DNA from: Sulfuritalea sp.
GTDB taxonomy: Bacteria; Pseudomonadota; Gammaproteobacteria; Burkholderiales; Rhodocyclaceae
DNA length: 64,000 nucleotides
NCBI GenBank assembly: GCA_023229685.1
Contig: JALNYT010000001.1
Location: forward strand, 744,001-808,000
Reading direction: 5' to 3'
Made by a program: the position numbers and the translations under genes. The first letter of the stretch is position 1; each line of letters starts with the position of its first letter. The notes beneath the pieces are model-generated. The model saw nothing but the letters and a program-made list of their open reading frames with translations, made no database searches and had not been told where the DNA came from. This document shows positions 26,318 through 34,638 of the stretch, piece by piece.

Positions 26318-27123
26318 CGACAACCAGTAAATGGCCGGTGGCCTTGCCCACTTGCCTGTCGGTCGAGCGGCAGCAAACGGTTGCGGTTCTAACGCTGAGT
26401 CGCCCTGAAAAGCGCAACGCCCTGTCGGATGAACTGGTGCTCGGCCTGCAGACCTTCTTTTCATCGATTCCGGAAGATGTCACTGCGGTGGTGATGCATG
26501 GTGCCGGCGACAGCTTCTGCGCCGGTCTCGACCTCAATGAAGTGAAGGAAGGCGATCCGCGCAAGAGTCTTAATACCTCGCTCATCGGCCAGCGCCTTAA
26601 TGACACCATCCAGTACCTGTCGGTACCGGTGATTGCGGTGTTGCGCGGCGCAGTGATTGGTGGCGGTCTGGAGCTCGCGGCGGCAGCCCACATCCGTGTT
26701 GCCGAGCCATCGGCCTACTTTGCGCTCCCCGAAGGTGTGCGCGGAATATTTCTTGGCTCAGGTGGATCGGTACGCCTGCCACGTCTGATTGGTACAGCGC
26801 GGGTGATGGACATGATGCTTACCGGGCGTAGCTATGGCGCCGAGGATGCTTACCGTATCGGTCTGTTTCAGTATCTCGTGGCGCAGGATGAAGGCCTATC
26901 CAAGGGAGTGGAATTGGCGCTAACGGCAAGTCGCAATGCGCCGTTGGCCAACTACGCGATCATCCAGGGGCTACCGCGCATCGTCGAGGAAGGACCGCAC
27001 AACGGCTTGTTCACCGAAGCACTGCTGAGCACCTTGGCTCAATCCGATGAAGAAGCCAAACGTCGCCTGCGCGATTTCCTCGATCGAAAGATGAACAAGG
27101 TGGCACGGCCGGATGGTGCCTGA
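26314..27123 (+). CDS. Enoyl-CoA hydratase/isomerase (crotonase)
   Basis: A 269-residue crotonase. Both acid residues of hydratases are in place, 20 apart: E120 in IGGGLELAAAAHIRVA and E140 in FALPEGVRG. The oxyanion-hole segment SFCAGLDLNEV is also normal, so hydratase activity is plausible. It is translationally coupled to the dehydrogenase before it. In the proposed pathway it would hydrate the enoyl-CoA produced by the acyl-CoA dehydrogenase; CoA chain is not predictable. Confidence 0.87.
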   Translation: MTTTSKWPVALPTCLSVERQQTVAVLTLSRPEKRNALSDELVLGLQTFFSSIPEDVTAVVMHGAGDSFCAGLDLNEVKEGDPRKSLNTSLIGQRLNDTIQYLSVPVIAVLRGAVIGGGLELAAAAHIRVAEPSAYFALPEGVRGIFLGSGGSVRLPRLIGTARVMDMMLTGRSYGAEDAYRIGLFQYLVAQDEGLSKGVELALTASRNAPLANYAIIQGLPRIVEEGPHNGLFTEALLSTLAQSDEEAKRRLRDFLDRKMNKVARPDGA

Positions 27124-27238
27124 AGAAATCGTCCTCGTTGGCGACATGGCGATGAACACCGTCGGCAATATCTTGCGTAAGAAACCAAAGAAGCAGTTTG
27201 CCCCACACGCCATCGAAGGAGTTGCCCGCCGTGCTTGA
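27113..27238 (+). CDS. Candidate small ORF bridging crotonase and acyl-CoA dehydrogenase
   Basis: A 41-codon frame starting MVPEEIVLVGDMAMNTVGNI and ending KQFAPHAIEGVARRA fills the 107-bp gap. Its ATG (27113) lies inside the end of the crotonase gene, and its TGA (27236-27238) overlaps the next gene's GTG region. An AAGGTGG site precedes it by 9 bases. The overlap at both ends suits a coupled small gene, but it could be chance or a relic. Confidence 0.3.
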   Translation: MVPEEIVLVGDMAMNTVGNILRKKPKKQFAPHAIEGVARRA

Positions 27239-28379
27239 GCATTTGAATGAAGAAGTGACCGAATTCCGAAGCCATCTCGCGCGGTGGGTTGATGAACGCT
27301 TGATTCCACAGGCCGAGGAATTGGACCGCAGCGGTTATTTTTCACATGAATTGTTCCGCGAACTGGGCGAACTCGGCTATTACGGCGTCATGTATCCCGA
27401 GGAAATCGGCGGTAGCGGACTGAAGCATCCCTATCTCTGCTTCACCATTCTTTGCGAGGAACTGGCGCGTGGCTCGATGGGCTTTGCCGCCGGCGTTTGC
27501 ATGCACGGATCAACCGCGACGCACACCATCCACCAATGGGGGAATGCTGCACTTAAGGAGAAATACCTAGTGCCCGCCTTGCGCGGCGAAAAGATCGGTG
27601 CATTCGCTATTACCGAGCCTAACGCGGGTTCCGATGCTGCATCGCTGCGAACCAAGGCGACGCCTGTCGACGGCGGTTATGTCCTTAACGGCACAAAGAT
27701 GTTCACCAGCAATGGAACTGTGGCCGACTTCATTACGGTTTGCGCCAGTACCGACTTGAGCAAGGGCCTGAAGGGGGTCGACCTGTTCCTGGTGGATACG
27801 CAGTCCAAGGGCTTTTCGGTGGGAAGGAAACTGGACAAGTTCGCTATCCGCAGCTCAGACACCGCGGAACTGGTATTCGAGGATGTGTTCGTACCCGACG
27901 ATCACCGACTGGGGGACTCGGTCGGTGGCGGTTTTCTCAACGCTTACAAGTCGCTCACCGTCGACCGGATCTTCACCGCAGCACTTGCGGTCGGCAATGC
28001 CCAGGCGGCCTACGACGCTGCAGTCAAGTATTCGCGGGAACGTACGCAGTTTGGCCAAAACATAGGAAAGTTCCAAGCCATCCAGTTTCGCTTGGTCGAC
28101 ATGCTTACCAAGCTGGAGCAATCACGTCTTTATACCTATCACGCGGCTAGTCTGGCAGACCGCGGTCTGTCGATTACCAGCGAGGCGGCGATTGCCAAGA
28201 TTGTCGCTGGGGAGAGCTGTAATGCCCTGTGCCATGAGGCGCTGAGCATCTTTGGCGGCTATGGCTTGATGAATGAATATCCAGCCCAGCGTTTCCTCCG
28301 GGACTCCTATTTCCCAATGATAGGGGGGGGCACCGGCGACATCATGCGGCTGATCGTGGCTCGCCAAATTGGATTCTAA
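27231..28379 (+). CDS. Acyl-CoA dehydrogenase family protein
   Basis: A 382-residue flavoprotein. A GTG at 27231, nine bases after GAAGGAG, is preferred over a TTG at 27198. FAD/substrate motifs are present: AFAITEPNAGSDAASLRTKA, YVLNGTKMFTSNG, RTQFGQNIGKFQAIQ and the C-terminal GGYGLMNEYPAQRFLRDSYFPMIGGGTGDIMRLIVAR. The usual catalytic Glu of the YEGT motif is Gly366, and the alternative helix-G position (LERL in isovaleryl-CoA dehydrogenase) is Asp245 (TVDRIF). It may use Asp or catalyse an atypical reaction. Confidence 0.85.
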   Translation: MLEHLNEEVTEFRSHLARWVDERLIPQAEELDRSGYFSHELFRELGELGYYGVMYPEEIGGSGLKHPYLCFTILCEELARGSMGFAAGVCMHGSTATHTIHQWGNAALKEKYLVPALRGEKIGAFAITEPNAGSDAASLRTKATPVDGGYVLNGTKMFTSNGTVADFITVCASTDLSKGLKGVDLFLVDTQSKGFSVGRKLDKFAIRSSDTAELVFEDVFVPDDHRLGDSVGGGFLNAYKSLTVDRIFTAALAVGNAQAAYDAAVKYSRERTQFGQNIGKFQAIQFRLVDMLTKLEQSRLYTYHAASLADRGLSITSEAAIAKIVAGESCNALCHEALSIFGGYGLMNEYPAQRFLRDSYFPMIGGGTGDIMRLIVARQIGF

Positions 28380-28404
28380 GTGGTTTAACGAGAGGAGACT
28401 TCCC

Positions 28405-29280
28405 ATGGCTGATCGCAAGGTAATCATCACTGTTGCTCCCACCAGCAATTTTCAGGGCAAGGAGGCAAACCCGGCGTTGCCCATACAGCCGGACGAAGTC
28501 GCCGCTGCCGTTTTCGATGCCTACAACGCGGGTGCGTCGCTTGCCCACCTGCACGCACGCGACCGCGACGGCGTGCAGACCAACGATCCAGAGGTGTTCA
28601 AGGAGATCAATGCCCGAATACGTGCGAAGTGCCCAATCATCATTCAAAACAGCATCGCACCAGCGCTGGGGCCAAATCCGAATTCAGCCGAAGATGGACT
28701 GGCGGTCTTGGATGCGATGCCTGAAATGGCTTCGCTCGACATGGGCATCAGTGTCGTGGCGGTGCACGGAAGAGAGATCATCATTGAGTGGACGCGTTCC
28801 TTCCTGCGCAAAGCGGCGAAGCTGATGCTTGATCGGGGCATCAAGCCAGAGCTTGAGATCTTCAACGATTCCCAGATCGACGATGCCCTGATGCTGATCA
28901 AGGAAGGCCTGCTCACGCCTCCTTACTCCTTCAGCTTCGTTACCGGCATGCAGCGGGTCAATCAGGGCGCGATCGCCTACAGTCCGCAACGGATCATGAA
29001 TTACGTGAACATGCTGCCCTCGCAGAGCCTGTTCAGTACGCTAGGCGTTGGTACGGCTCAACTGCCAGCTACCTTGACGTCCATCCTGCTGGGTGGCAAC
29101 GCGCGGGTGGGCTTTGAGGACAATATCTTTTACTCAAAGGGGGTTCTTGCCAGCAGCAACGCGCAACTGGTGGAACGCCTGGTCCGTTGCATCCACGACC
29201 TCGGACTCGAGGTCGCTAGTCCGGATGAGGCGCGCGCAATGCTGGGTGTACCGATCGCAAGACAGGCCTCGCGCGTATAA
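28405..29280 (+). CDS. Beta-keto acid cleavage enzyme (BKACE, DUF849)
   Basis: A 291-residue TIM-barrel enzyme; ATG at 28405 follows GAGGAG. The zinc site typical of the family is visible: H48 and H50 in LAHLHARD and E238 in RVGFEDNIFY. R234 and the C-terminal SNAQLVERLVR also match. BKACEs react a beta-keto acid with acetyl-CoA to give acetoacetate and a shortened acyl-CoA; Kce of lysine fermentation is the founding member. Compared from memory with Kce, its Glu14 position is Phe16 here (APTSNFQGKEANPALP), and the usual ...E.E.YD.G segment reads ELEIFNDSQ, suggesting a different substrate. Confidence 0.9.
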   Translation: MADRKVIITVAPTSNFQGKEANPALPIQPDEVAAAVFDAYNAGASLAHLHARDRDGVQTNDPEVFKEINARIRAKCPIIIQNSIAPALGPNPNSAEDGLAVLDAMPEMASLDMGISVVAVHGREIIIEWTRSFLRKAAKLMLDRGIKPELEIFNDSQIDDALMLIKEGLLTPPYSFSFVTGMQRVNQGAIAYSPQRIMNYVNMLPSQSLFSTLGVGTAQLPATLTSILLGGNARVGFEDNIFYSKGVLASSNAQLVERLVRCIHDLGLEVASPDEARAMLGVPIARQASRV

Positions 29281-29357
29281 GACCTAACTAAGCAGTTTCA
29301 GAACCTTGCATTTCAATCGCCGTACATATACCAACCTAAATTCAGAGGAGACACCAA

Positions 29358-30494
29358 ATGAAAAAGAAAATATTGGCTGTATCGTTGCTTTTGGCGGGAT
29401 TCGCTTGTCTGCCTGCCAGAGCAGACATAACTGTCGGCGTGCTCGTCGGCGCCACGGGTCCAGGTGCATCGCTGGGAATTCCCTACAAGAATACGTTCAG
29501 CGTCCTGCCGGCCACCCTAGGCGGCGAAAAGGTGCGTTACATCATCCTGGATGACGGTACCGATCCGAGCACCGCCGTCAAGAATGCACGCAAGCTGATT
29601 TCTGAGGACAATGTGGACGTACTCGTCGGTTCGTCCAGTGTTCCCACCGCTACTGCTGTGGTCGAGGTCGCAAACGAACTGAAGACACCGCAGATCGCCC
29701 TGTCGCCCGTGGCAGCACCGCCCAACAAACTGGAGTGGACCTTCCCCATCCCGCAGCCGGTCCCGGTCATGATGGAGGTGGTGGTTGAGCACATGAAGGC
29801 CCACAAGGTGAAAACGGTTGCCTACATTGGCTTTAGTGATTCCTGGGGTGACCTCGTCTACAAGGGATTTGTGTCACAGGCCGAGCCGGCCGGCATCAGT
29901 GTCATTGCCAACGAGCGCTTCGCCCGCACGGACACAAGCGTCACGGCGCAAACACTCAAGATCATCGGGGCACATCCTGATGCAGTTGTTGCCGGCGGTT
30001 CCGGCACGCCTGGCACGTTGCCGCACCTAGCTCTGGTGGAACGCGGCTACAAGGGGCCGATCTACCATAACCACGGCGTGATCAACCGCGACTTCCTCCG
30101 AGTCGGCGGCAAGAACATCGAACATGCAATGGCACCGACCGGGCCGGTCATGGTCGCTGAGCAGTTGCCCGACAGCAATCCTATCAAGAAGGTCGCGCTG
30201 GAATTCACCAAGCTCTATGAGGCCGCCTACGGCGCCGGCAGTCGCAACGCCTTCGCCGCCTACAGCTACGATGCCTATCTGCGCCTGGAGCAAGCGGTAC
30301 CGGTGGCCTTGAAGAAGGCCAAGCCGGGCACCCCGGAGTTTCGTGCGGCTCTGCGTGCCGCTCTGGAGAACGCCAAGGAAGTGGTTGGCACGCACGCCGT
30401 GTACAACACGACACCTGCTGATCACAACGGCGTTGACCGGCGTTCCCGCGTACTGGTCGAGGCTACCAACGGCGATTGGAAGTTGGTCAAATAG
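29358..30494 (+). CDS. ABC transporter substrate-binding protein (LivK-like)
   Basis: A 378-residue periplasmic protein. A signal peptide (MKKKILAVSLLLAGFACLPARA) is followed by DITVGVLVGATGPGASLGIPYKN, the opening strand of branched-chain amino acid-type receptors. Two-lobe Leu/Ile/Val-BP fold throughout. No permease or ATPase genes accompany it, so it must share membrane components encoded elsewhere. Its place inside the catabolic operon suggests it captures the pathway substrate, possibly a carboxylate or betaine-like acid (inference). AGAGGAGA precedes the ATG. Confidence 0.87.
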   Translation: MKKKILAVSLLLAGFACLPARADITVGVLVGATGPGASLGIPYKNTFSVLPATLGGEKVRYIILDDGTDPSTAVKNARKLISEDNVDVLVGSSSVPTATAVVEVANELKTPQIALSPVAAPPNKLEWTFPIPQPVPVMMEVVVEHMKAHKVKTVAYIGFSDSWGDLVYKGFVSQAEPAGISVIANERFARTDTSVTAQTLKIIGAHPDAVVAGGSGTPGTLPHLALVERGYKGPIYHNHGVINRDFLRVGGKNIEHAMAPTGPVMVAEQLPDSNPIKKVALEFTKLYEAAYGAGSRNAFAAYSYDAYLRLEQAVPVALKKAKPGTPEFRAALRAALENAKEVVGTHAVYNTTPADHNGVDRRSRVLVEATNGDWKLVK

Positions 30495-30538
30495 CAGCAA
30501 TATTTGTGTACCTAACACTGGCGAGGAAGCACTAAAGA

Positions 30539-32080
30539 GTGAACAACCTTCCTGATGTCTACCCCACAGTGGTGCACATGCTTCATGCTGCGGCGATGGA
30601 GGCGCCGCAGCATGAAGCCCTCGTCTGTCAGGATGAGCGACTGACGTATGCGCAATATTTGCGTTGTGTTGCCTGGTTTGCCCACGAACTGGTCGAACTG
30701 GGGGCAGGCGGACGGCGCGTCGGCATTGTCTTAGGCAATTCGCCGGACATTTGCGTGGCCATGTTCGCCGTGCATGCGGCGGGCGCCCAGGCGGTACCCT
30801 GCAATCCGATGTACACCGAGCGGGAGTTACGCATCATCTTTGAAGATGCCGACATGCATGCAGTCATCTATTCTGACGAGAAGCATGATGTGGTCTCAGT
30901 CCTTGCCAACGAGTTGGGTATTCATCATCGCATTCGCGTCGGTGCGGCTGGTCGGCGGCTTACCGCATGGAGCAGTGCTGAGGACAGGAAACTTCCGCAG
31001 CCGATGCCGAGTCCAGGTGCTCTGGCCACCCTGCAGTACACGGGGGGAACTACGGGCCGTTCGAAGGGCGTTAACCTTACCCATCGTTCGATCGCGATCA
31101 ATATCAGTCAACGCGAAGCGCTAGTGCCGGCTCGAAAGGACTGCGAGCGCCTGCTTTGTGTCATGCCCCTCTTTCATGTTTATGCGTCGGCGATGTGCCT
31201 CTACAACATGGTTTATGCGCGCGGCACGCTGATCGTGTTGCCACGTTATACGCCCGAGGCCGTCTTTGCTCTTTTGGTAAGCGAAGGCATCACCATCTTT
31301 GCGGGAAGTCCAACGCTGTTCATCGGACTCATGAGTCATCCGGACTTTGTTAACGCCGACTTCTCTCGTTTGCATTTGTCCTACTCTGGTTCCGCAGCGC
31401 TGCCCGAAGAACTGCTCAGTCGATGGGAGAGTTCCACGGGTGCGGCCGTGATAGAGGGCTACGGCCAGTCAGAGGCGGGACCGGTCATTTCGTTCAATCC
31501 GCAGCATGGGACGAGAAAGCCGGGTTCGGTGGGCATTCCAGTGCCAGATACCTTGGTGGAGATCGTCGATACGGATGACGGCACACGCGTACTGTCCGTC
31601 GGGGAGAAGGGGGAAATCAGAATGCGAGGGCCGCAGGTCATGACTGGCTATCGCAATCTTCCTGAGGAAACTGCGGCAAGCCTGCGCGACGGCTGGCTGT
31701 ATACGGGGGATATCGGCGAGTTCGACAGCGACAGCTACTTGTTCATCCGCGACCGCAAGAAGGAGATGGCCAAGGTTTCCGGCTTCAATGTCTTTCCCCG
31801 CGAGATCGAGGAAGTGCTCTATCAGCACCCGGGCGTGCAGGAGGCGGCGGTGGTGGCGGTGCCGGACGCCTATCGCGGCGAAGCAGTGAAGGCATTTGTG
31901 GTGCCGCGAGCTGGCCAGCGAGTGACCATAGAGCAGTTGATCGAACACTGCAAGACGAATCTAGCCAAGTACAAGGTGCCGGCGTCGGTGGATCTGGTCG
32001 CAGAACTGCCCAAGACTAGCGTCGGCAAAATCGACAAGAACCGGCTACGCGCCGAGCTAGCATCACAGCCGGCCCGGTGA
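30539..32080 (+). CDS. Acyl-CoA synthetase (AMP-forming ligase)
   Basis: A 513-residue ANL-superfamily ligase, GTG start after GAGGAAG. Motifs: P-loop LQYTGGTTGRSKGVNLTHRS (166-184), YGQSEAGPVISFNPQ, GWLYTGDIGEFD, RDRKKEMAKVSGFNVFPREIEEVL, and the catalytic lysine in LPKTSVGKIDKNRLR. It activates a carboxylate to its CoA ester with ATP. In this operon the candidates are the imported acid or the acetoacetate released by the BKACE. Confidence 0.88.
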   Translation: MNNLPDVYPTVVHMLHAAAMEAPQHEALVCQDERLTYAQYLRCVAWFAHELVELGAGGRRVGIVLGNSPDICVAMFAVHAAGAQAVPCNPMYTERELRIIFEDADMHAVIYSDEKHDVVSVLANELGIHHRIRVGAAGRRLTAWSSAEDRKLPQPMPSPGALATLQYTGGTTGRSKGVNLTHRSIAINISQREALVPARKDCERLLCVMPLFHVYASAMCLYNMVYARGTLIVLPRYTPEAVFALLVSEGITIFAGSPTLFIGLMSHPDFVNADFSRLHLSYSGSAALPEELLSRWESSTGAAVIEGYGQSEAGPVISFNPQHGTRKPGSVGIPVPDTLVEIVDTDDGTRVLSVGEKGEIRMRGPQVMTGYRNLPEETAASLRDGWLYTGDIGEFDSDSYLFIRDRKKEMAKVSGFNVFPREIEEVLYQHPGVQEAAVVAVPDAYRGEAVKAFVVPRAGQRVTIEQLIEHCKTNLAKYKVPASVDLVAELPKTSVGKIDKNRLRAELASQPAR

Positions 32081-32133
32081 CGCAAGGCTAGATCCCCGAG
32101 GATATGCAGATGCTCGCTGGGCTCGTTGAAGAC

Positions 32134-32907
32134 ATGAATCTTGGGCGCAATATGTATTCAGGTAAACGTGTCCTGGTGACTGGTGCGTCATCCGGTATTG
32201 GTCTGGCAGTCGCTGAAACATTTGCCAGTAACGGGGCATCTGTCGCCTTGAATTATCTACCAAGCGATGATCGAGGTCGAAGCGAGGTATCTAGGTTAGG
32301 GGCGGATGGACTGACAGTGTTTTCTGCGCAGGGCGATGTTTCTTGCGCAAGAGATGCTGAGCAAATGGTATCTCAAGCAATAGAAACCTTAGGTGGACTC
32401 GATTTCTTAGTAAACAACGCAGGTACTGCGCTTACTGACACGCCGATTCCAAACGCACAGATGGATCAACTGACCGAGGAATTTTGGAGCGGGATACTTT
32501 CAACAAATCTCATAGCGCCGTTCCGTTGCACAAAAGCCGCTGCCGCGGCGCTAAGAAAATCGCACGGAGCCGTGGTCAATACGGCATCTGTGGGCGGCCT
32601 AGACATGGTCGGTAGCAGTATGGCCTACGGAGCAAGCAAGGCCGGTCTCATAAATCTGACAAAGAATCTTGCCCGCGGTTTGGCTCCAGATGTACGTGTC
32701 AACGCGGTTGCACCAGGTTTAGTGGAGACGACCTGGACTCAGTCGTGGCCGGAAGAGCGCAAGCGCGCTCTCATAGACCGTTCTATTCTACGGCGCGCCT
32801 GCACTGCACAGGATATTGCTGATGTCATCATCTTCTTGTGTGTTGGTGCACGCATGATCACAGGGCAGACTATTGTGGTGGACGGCGGACTATCGTTAGG
32901 GGGATAA
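32134..32907 (+). CDS. SDR-family oxidoreductase
   Basis: A classical SDR of about 250 residues (start may be 32134 or 32152; a longer frame begins at 32104). Cofactor loop TGASSGIG, NNAG, catalytic Ser in NTASVGG and YGASK with Tyr and Lys are all present; the NYLPSDD segment after strand 2 is typical of FabG-like enzymes. Codon use is visibly more AT-rich than in the flanking core genes (many ATT, TTA, AAT codons), hinting at separate origin. Last gene of the catabolic block; it may oxidise a hydroxyacyl intermediate. Confidence 0.82.
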   Translation: MNLGRNMYSGKRVLVTGASSGIGLAVAETFASNGASVALNYLPSDDRGRSEVSRLGADGLTVFSAQGDVSCARDAEQMVSQAIETLGGLDFLVNNAGTALTDTPIPNAQMDQLTEEFWSGILSTNLIAPFRCTKAAAAALRKSHGAVVNTASVGGLDMVGSSMAYGASKAGLINLTKNLARGLAPDVRVNAVAPGLVETTWTQSWPEERKRALIDRSILRRACTAQDIADVIIFLCVGARMITGQTIVVDGGLSLGG

Positions 32908-33014
32908 GACGAGCAGCTGCGGTATCGAGTTGTGGGAATGCACTGCTTGTTAGCCCAATTTGTCAGGTGACCACTATGGCCGAGCAGCAGTCCGACGTCA
33001 GACTCCTCGTGACC

Positions 33015-33053
33015 GACAGCTTAATGATCAGTAAGCTGTCATTGCCAATGACA
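33015..33053 (+). terminator. Overlapping hairpins after the catabolic operon
   Basis: GACAGCTTA (33015-33023) pairs with TAAGCTGTC (33032-33040), and TGTCATT (33037-33043) pairs with AATGACA (33047-33053). The two stems share bases and cannot form together. There is no U tract, so simple intrinsic termination is uncertain. They lie in the 226-bp gap before a convergent gene. Confidence 0.35.
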
Positions 33054-33133
33054 ATTTCATCAGGCAGGAATGGGCACAAATCTGCCAGAACTCGTCGCCC
33101 GGATCCCCGCCCTCTGTGATTAGCGCGAAATGT

Positions 33134-34546
33134 TCACCACTTCACCCTCACGGCATACTCCAGCACCGTCGTGCCGCCCGCCGGTATTGCCACGTTCCAC
33201 GACGCCAGGCGCGACGATTCCTTGGTGTGCTTCTGGCTTTCCTGCAGCATTTCCCAGTCGCCGGGCAGCGGCTCCTGCACGCGCACGGTGACGGCCTCTT
33301 CCTTGGCGTTGCGCAACTCGATGCGGTACGCCGTTTCGACGACGTTGTCGGCGATCTTGCGGTAGCTGGTCTGCCTGCGCTCGGCGGTAATGTCGAAGGC
33401 CTCGCCCAGCCTCAGCTGCAACTTTTCGTTCTTCGCCGTATGCGCGATCCGGTCCTCGCCGACGAACTGCGCCGCACCCTTGCTGTCCCGCGCATAGACC
33501 CGCACGATGCCGGCCGGCAGCGGCTTGCCGAGTTGCCCGCCCTTGTTCTCGAATTCGAGGAACACCGCGGGTTTCAGCTTCTGGCCGATCTGGCCGTAAC
33601 GGTCGCGGTAATACCAGTCGTTGCCGGCCAGCAGGTATTCGCGGCGCACCGGCACCGCGCTGGCCGAAAGCAGGGCCAGCTGCTTGGTCTGGTTGTCGGC
33701 GATGCTGGTCGGCCGCTCGAAGCTGTAAAGGTGGTAATCCATCAGCGCTTCCTGCGTCGCCTCCGTCGCCTTGGCGCGAGCCGGCGCCGGCGCCGGCATG
33801 GCATAGGCCCTGGAGTCCGTCTGCCGCACGCGATTGACGGTGCCGGCGACCAGCTGCAGGGTCGTATTGTCGAAACCAGCGCCGCTGCGATTGGTCAGCG
33901 TCACCCAACCGTTGAGATCCAGATTCTTGCCGTCCACTGACAAATTGGCTACGTAGTCCGCCTTCCACGAGAGGCCGGCGGTGAGATAGGAAAGCTCCAC
34001 CGCCTGCTTGCCGCCCGCCGCCTCGAGCAGAACCGAGAGCGTCGGCCGTTCGCGCAGGTTGGGTGGCACGCTGTCGAAAGCCAGCCGTCCCGGCACGCCG
34101 GTTTCGATGCGATCGGCAAAGCGCAGCACGGTGCCCTGTCCGGCGGCCAGCACCGTGGCCTTCTCGCGCCTGTCTTCGCCGGTGGTCGGGTGGGAGCGGA
34201 TCACCGTCACCTCGCGGCCGACGTATTTTTCCAGCAGCTTCTGCGGCGTCAGCAAGTCGAAATCAAAGTTCTGTTCGATCAGACTCAGCGGCTGCCCGGT
34301 CACGGCGCGCAGCAATGCGGTCTCGGGACGCATCTGCGCCGCCACTTCGCGCAGCGAAAGCCGCGTCAGCCCCGCCGGCAGATCAACGCGGCGGCGCTCC
34401 TTGACCAGTGCCAGATCATCGTTGTACACGGTCACCGCGACGGCTTCGCGATCGGCGGCACCCGAGGCCAGATCGCGCACCGGTTCGGCGGCCTGGACCA
34501 TGCCCGCCGCGAGAAAAACTGCGATACCCGACACGCTCCTGCACAT
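33134..34546 (-). CDS. Exported DUF4139 domain protein
   Basis: A 470-residue protein; the ATG at 34544-34546, preceded by AGGGAGAA, gives a signal peptide (MCRSVSGIAVFLAAGMVQA). The N-terminal part (AVTVYNDDLALVKERRRVDLPAG) and the later VELSYLTAGLSWKADYVANL, LNGWVTLTNRSGAGFDNTTLQLVAG are characteristic of DUF4139/mucoidy-inhibitor-like beta-rich proteins. Role unknown; likely periplasmic or outer-membrane associated. It marks the return to core-like GC-rich sequence after the island. Confidence 0.83.
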   Translation of the reverse strand: MCRSVSGIAVFLAAGMVQAAEPVRDLASGAADREAVAVTVYNDDLALVKERRRVDLPAGLTRLSLREVAAQMRPETALLRAVTGQPLSLIEQNFDFDLLTPQKLLEKYVGREVTVIRSHPTTGEDRREKATVLAAGQGTVLRFADRIETGVPGRLAFDSVPPNLRERPTLSVLLEAAGGKQAVELSYLTAGLSWKADYVANLSVDGKNLDLNGWVTLTNRSGAGFDNTTLQLVAGTVNRVRQTDSRAYAMPAPAPARAKATEATQEALMDYHLYSFERPTSIADNQTKQLALLSASAVPVRREYLLAGNDWYYRDRYGQIGQKLKPAVFLEFENKGGQLGKPLPAGIVRVYARDSKGAAQFVGEDRIAHTAKNEKLQLRLGEAFDITAERRQTSYRKIADNVVETAYRIELRNAKEEAVTVRVQEPLPGDWEMLQESQKHTKESSRLASWNVAIPAGGTTVLEYAVRVKW

Positions 34547-34638
34547 GGCATTCTCCCTGTCATTCAATGCCACAACGATAGCATGCCGGCGGCGGCGGTA
34601 TGATGCGCCAGACCGCCCACCCCCAAGGAGACGCACCA

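Noticed and set aside
25337..29280. Classical carnitine degradation operon
   Set aside because: Dehydrogenase and BKACE fit, but crotonase, acyl-CoA dehydrogenase and ligase do not, and no betaine or thioesterase genes adjoin.
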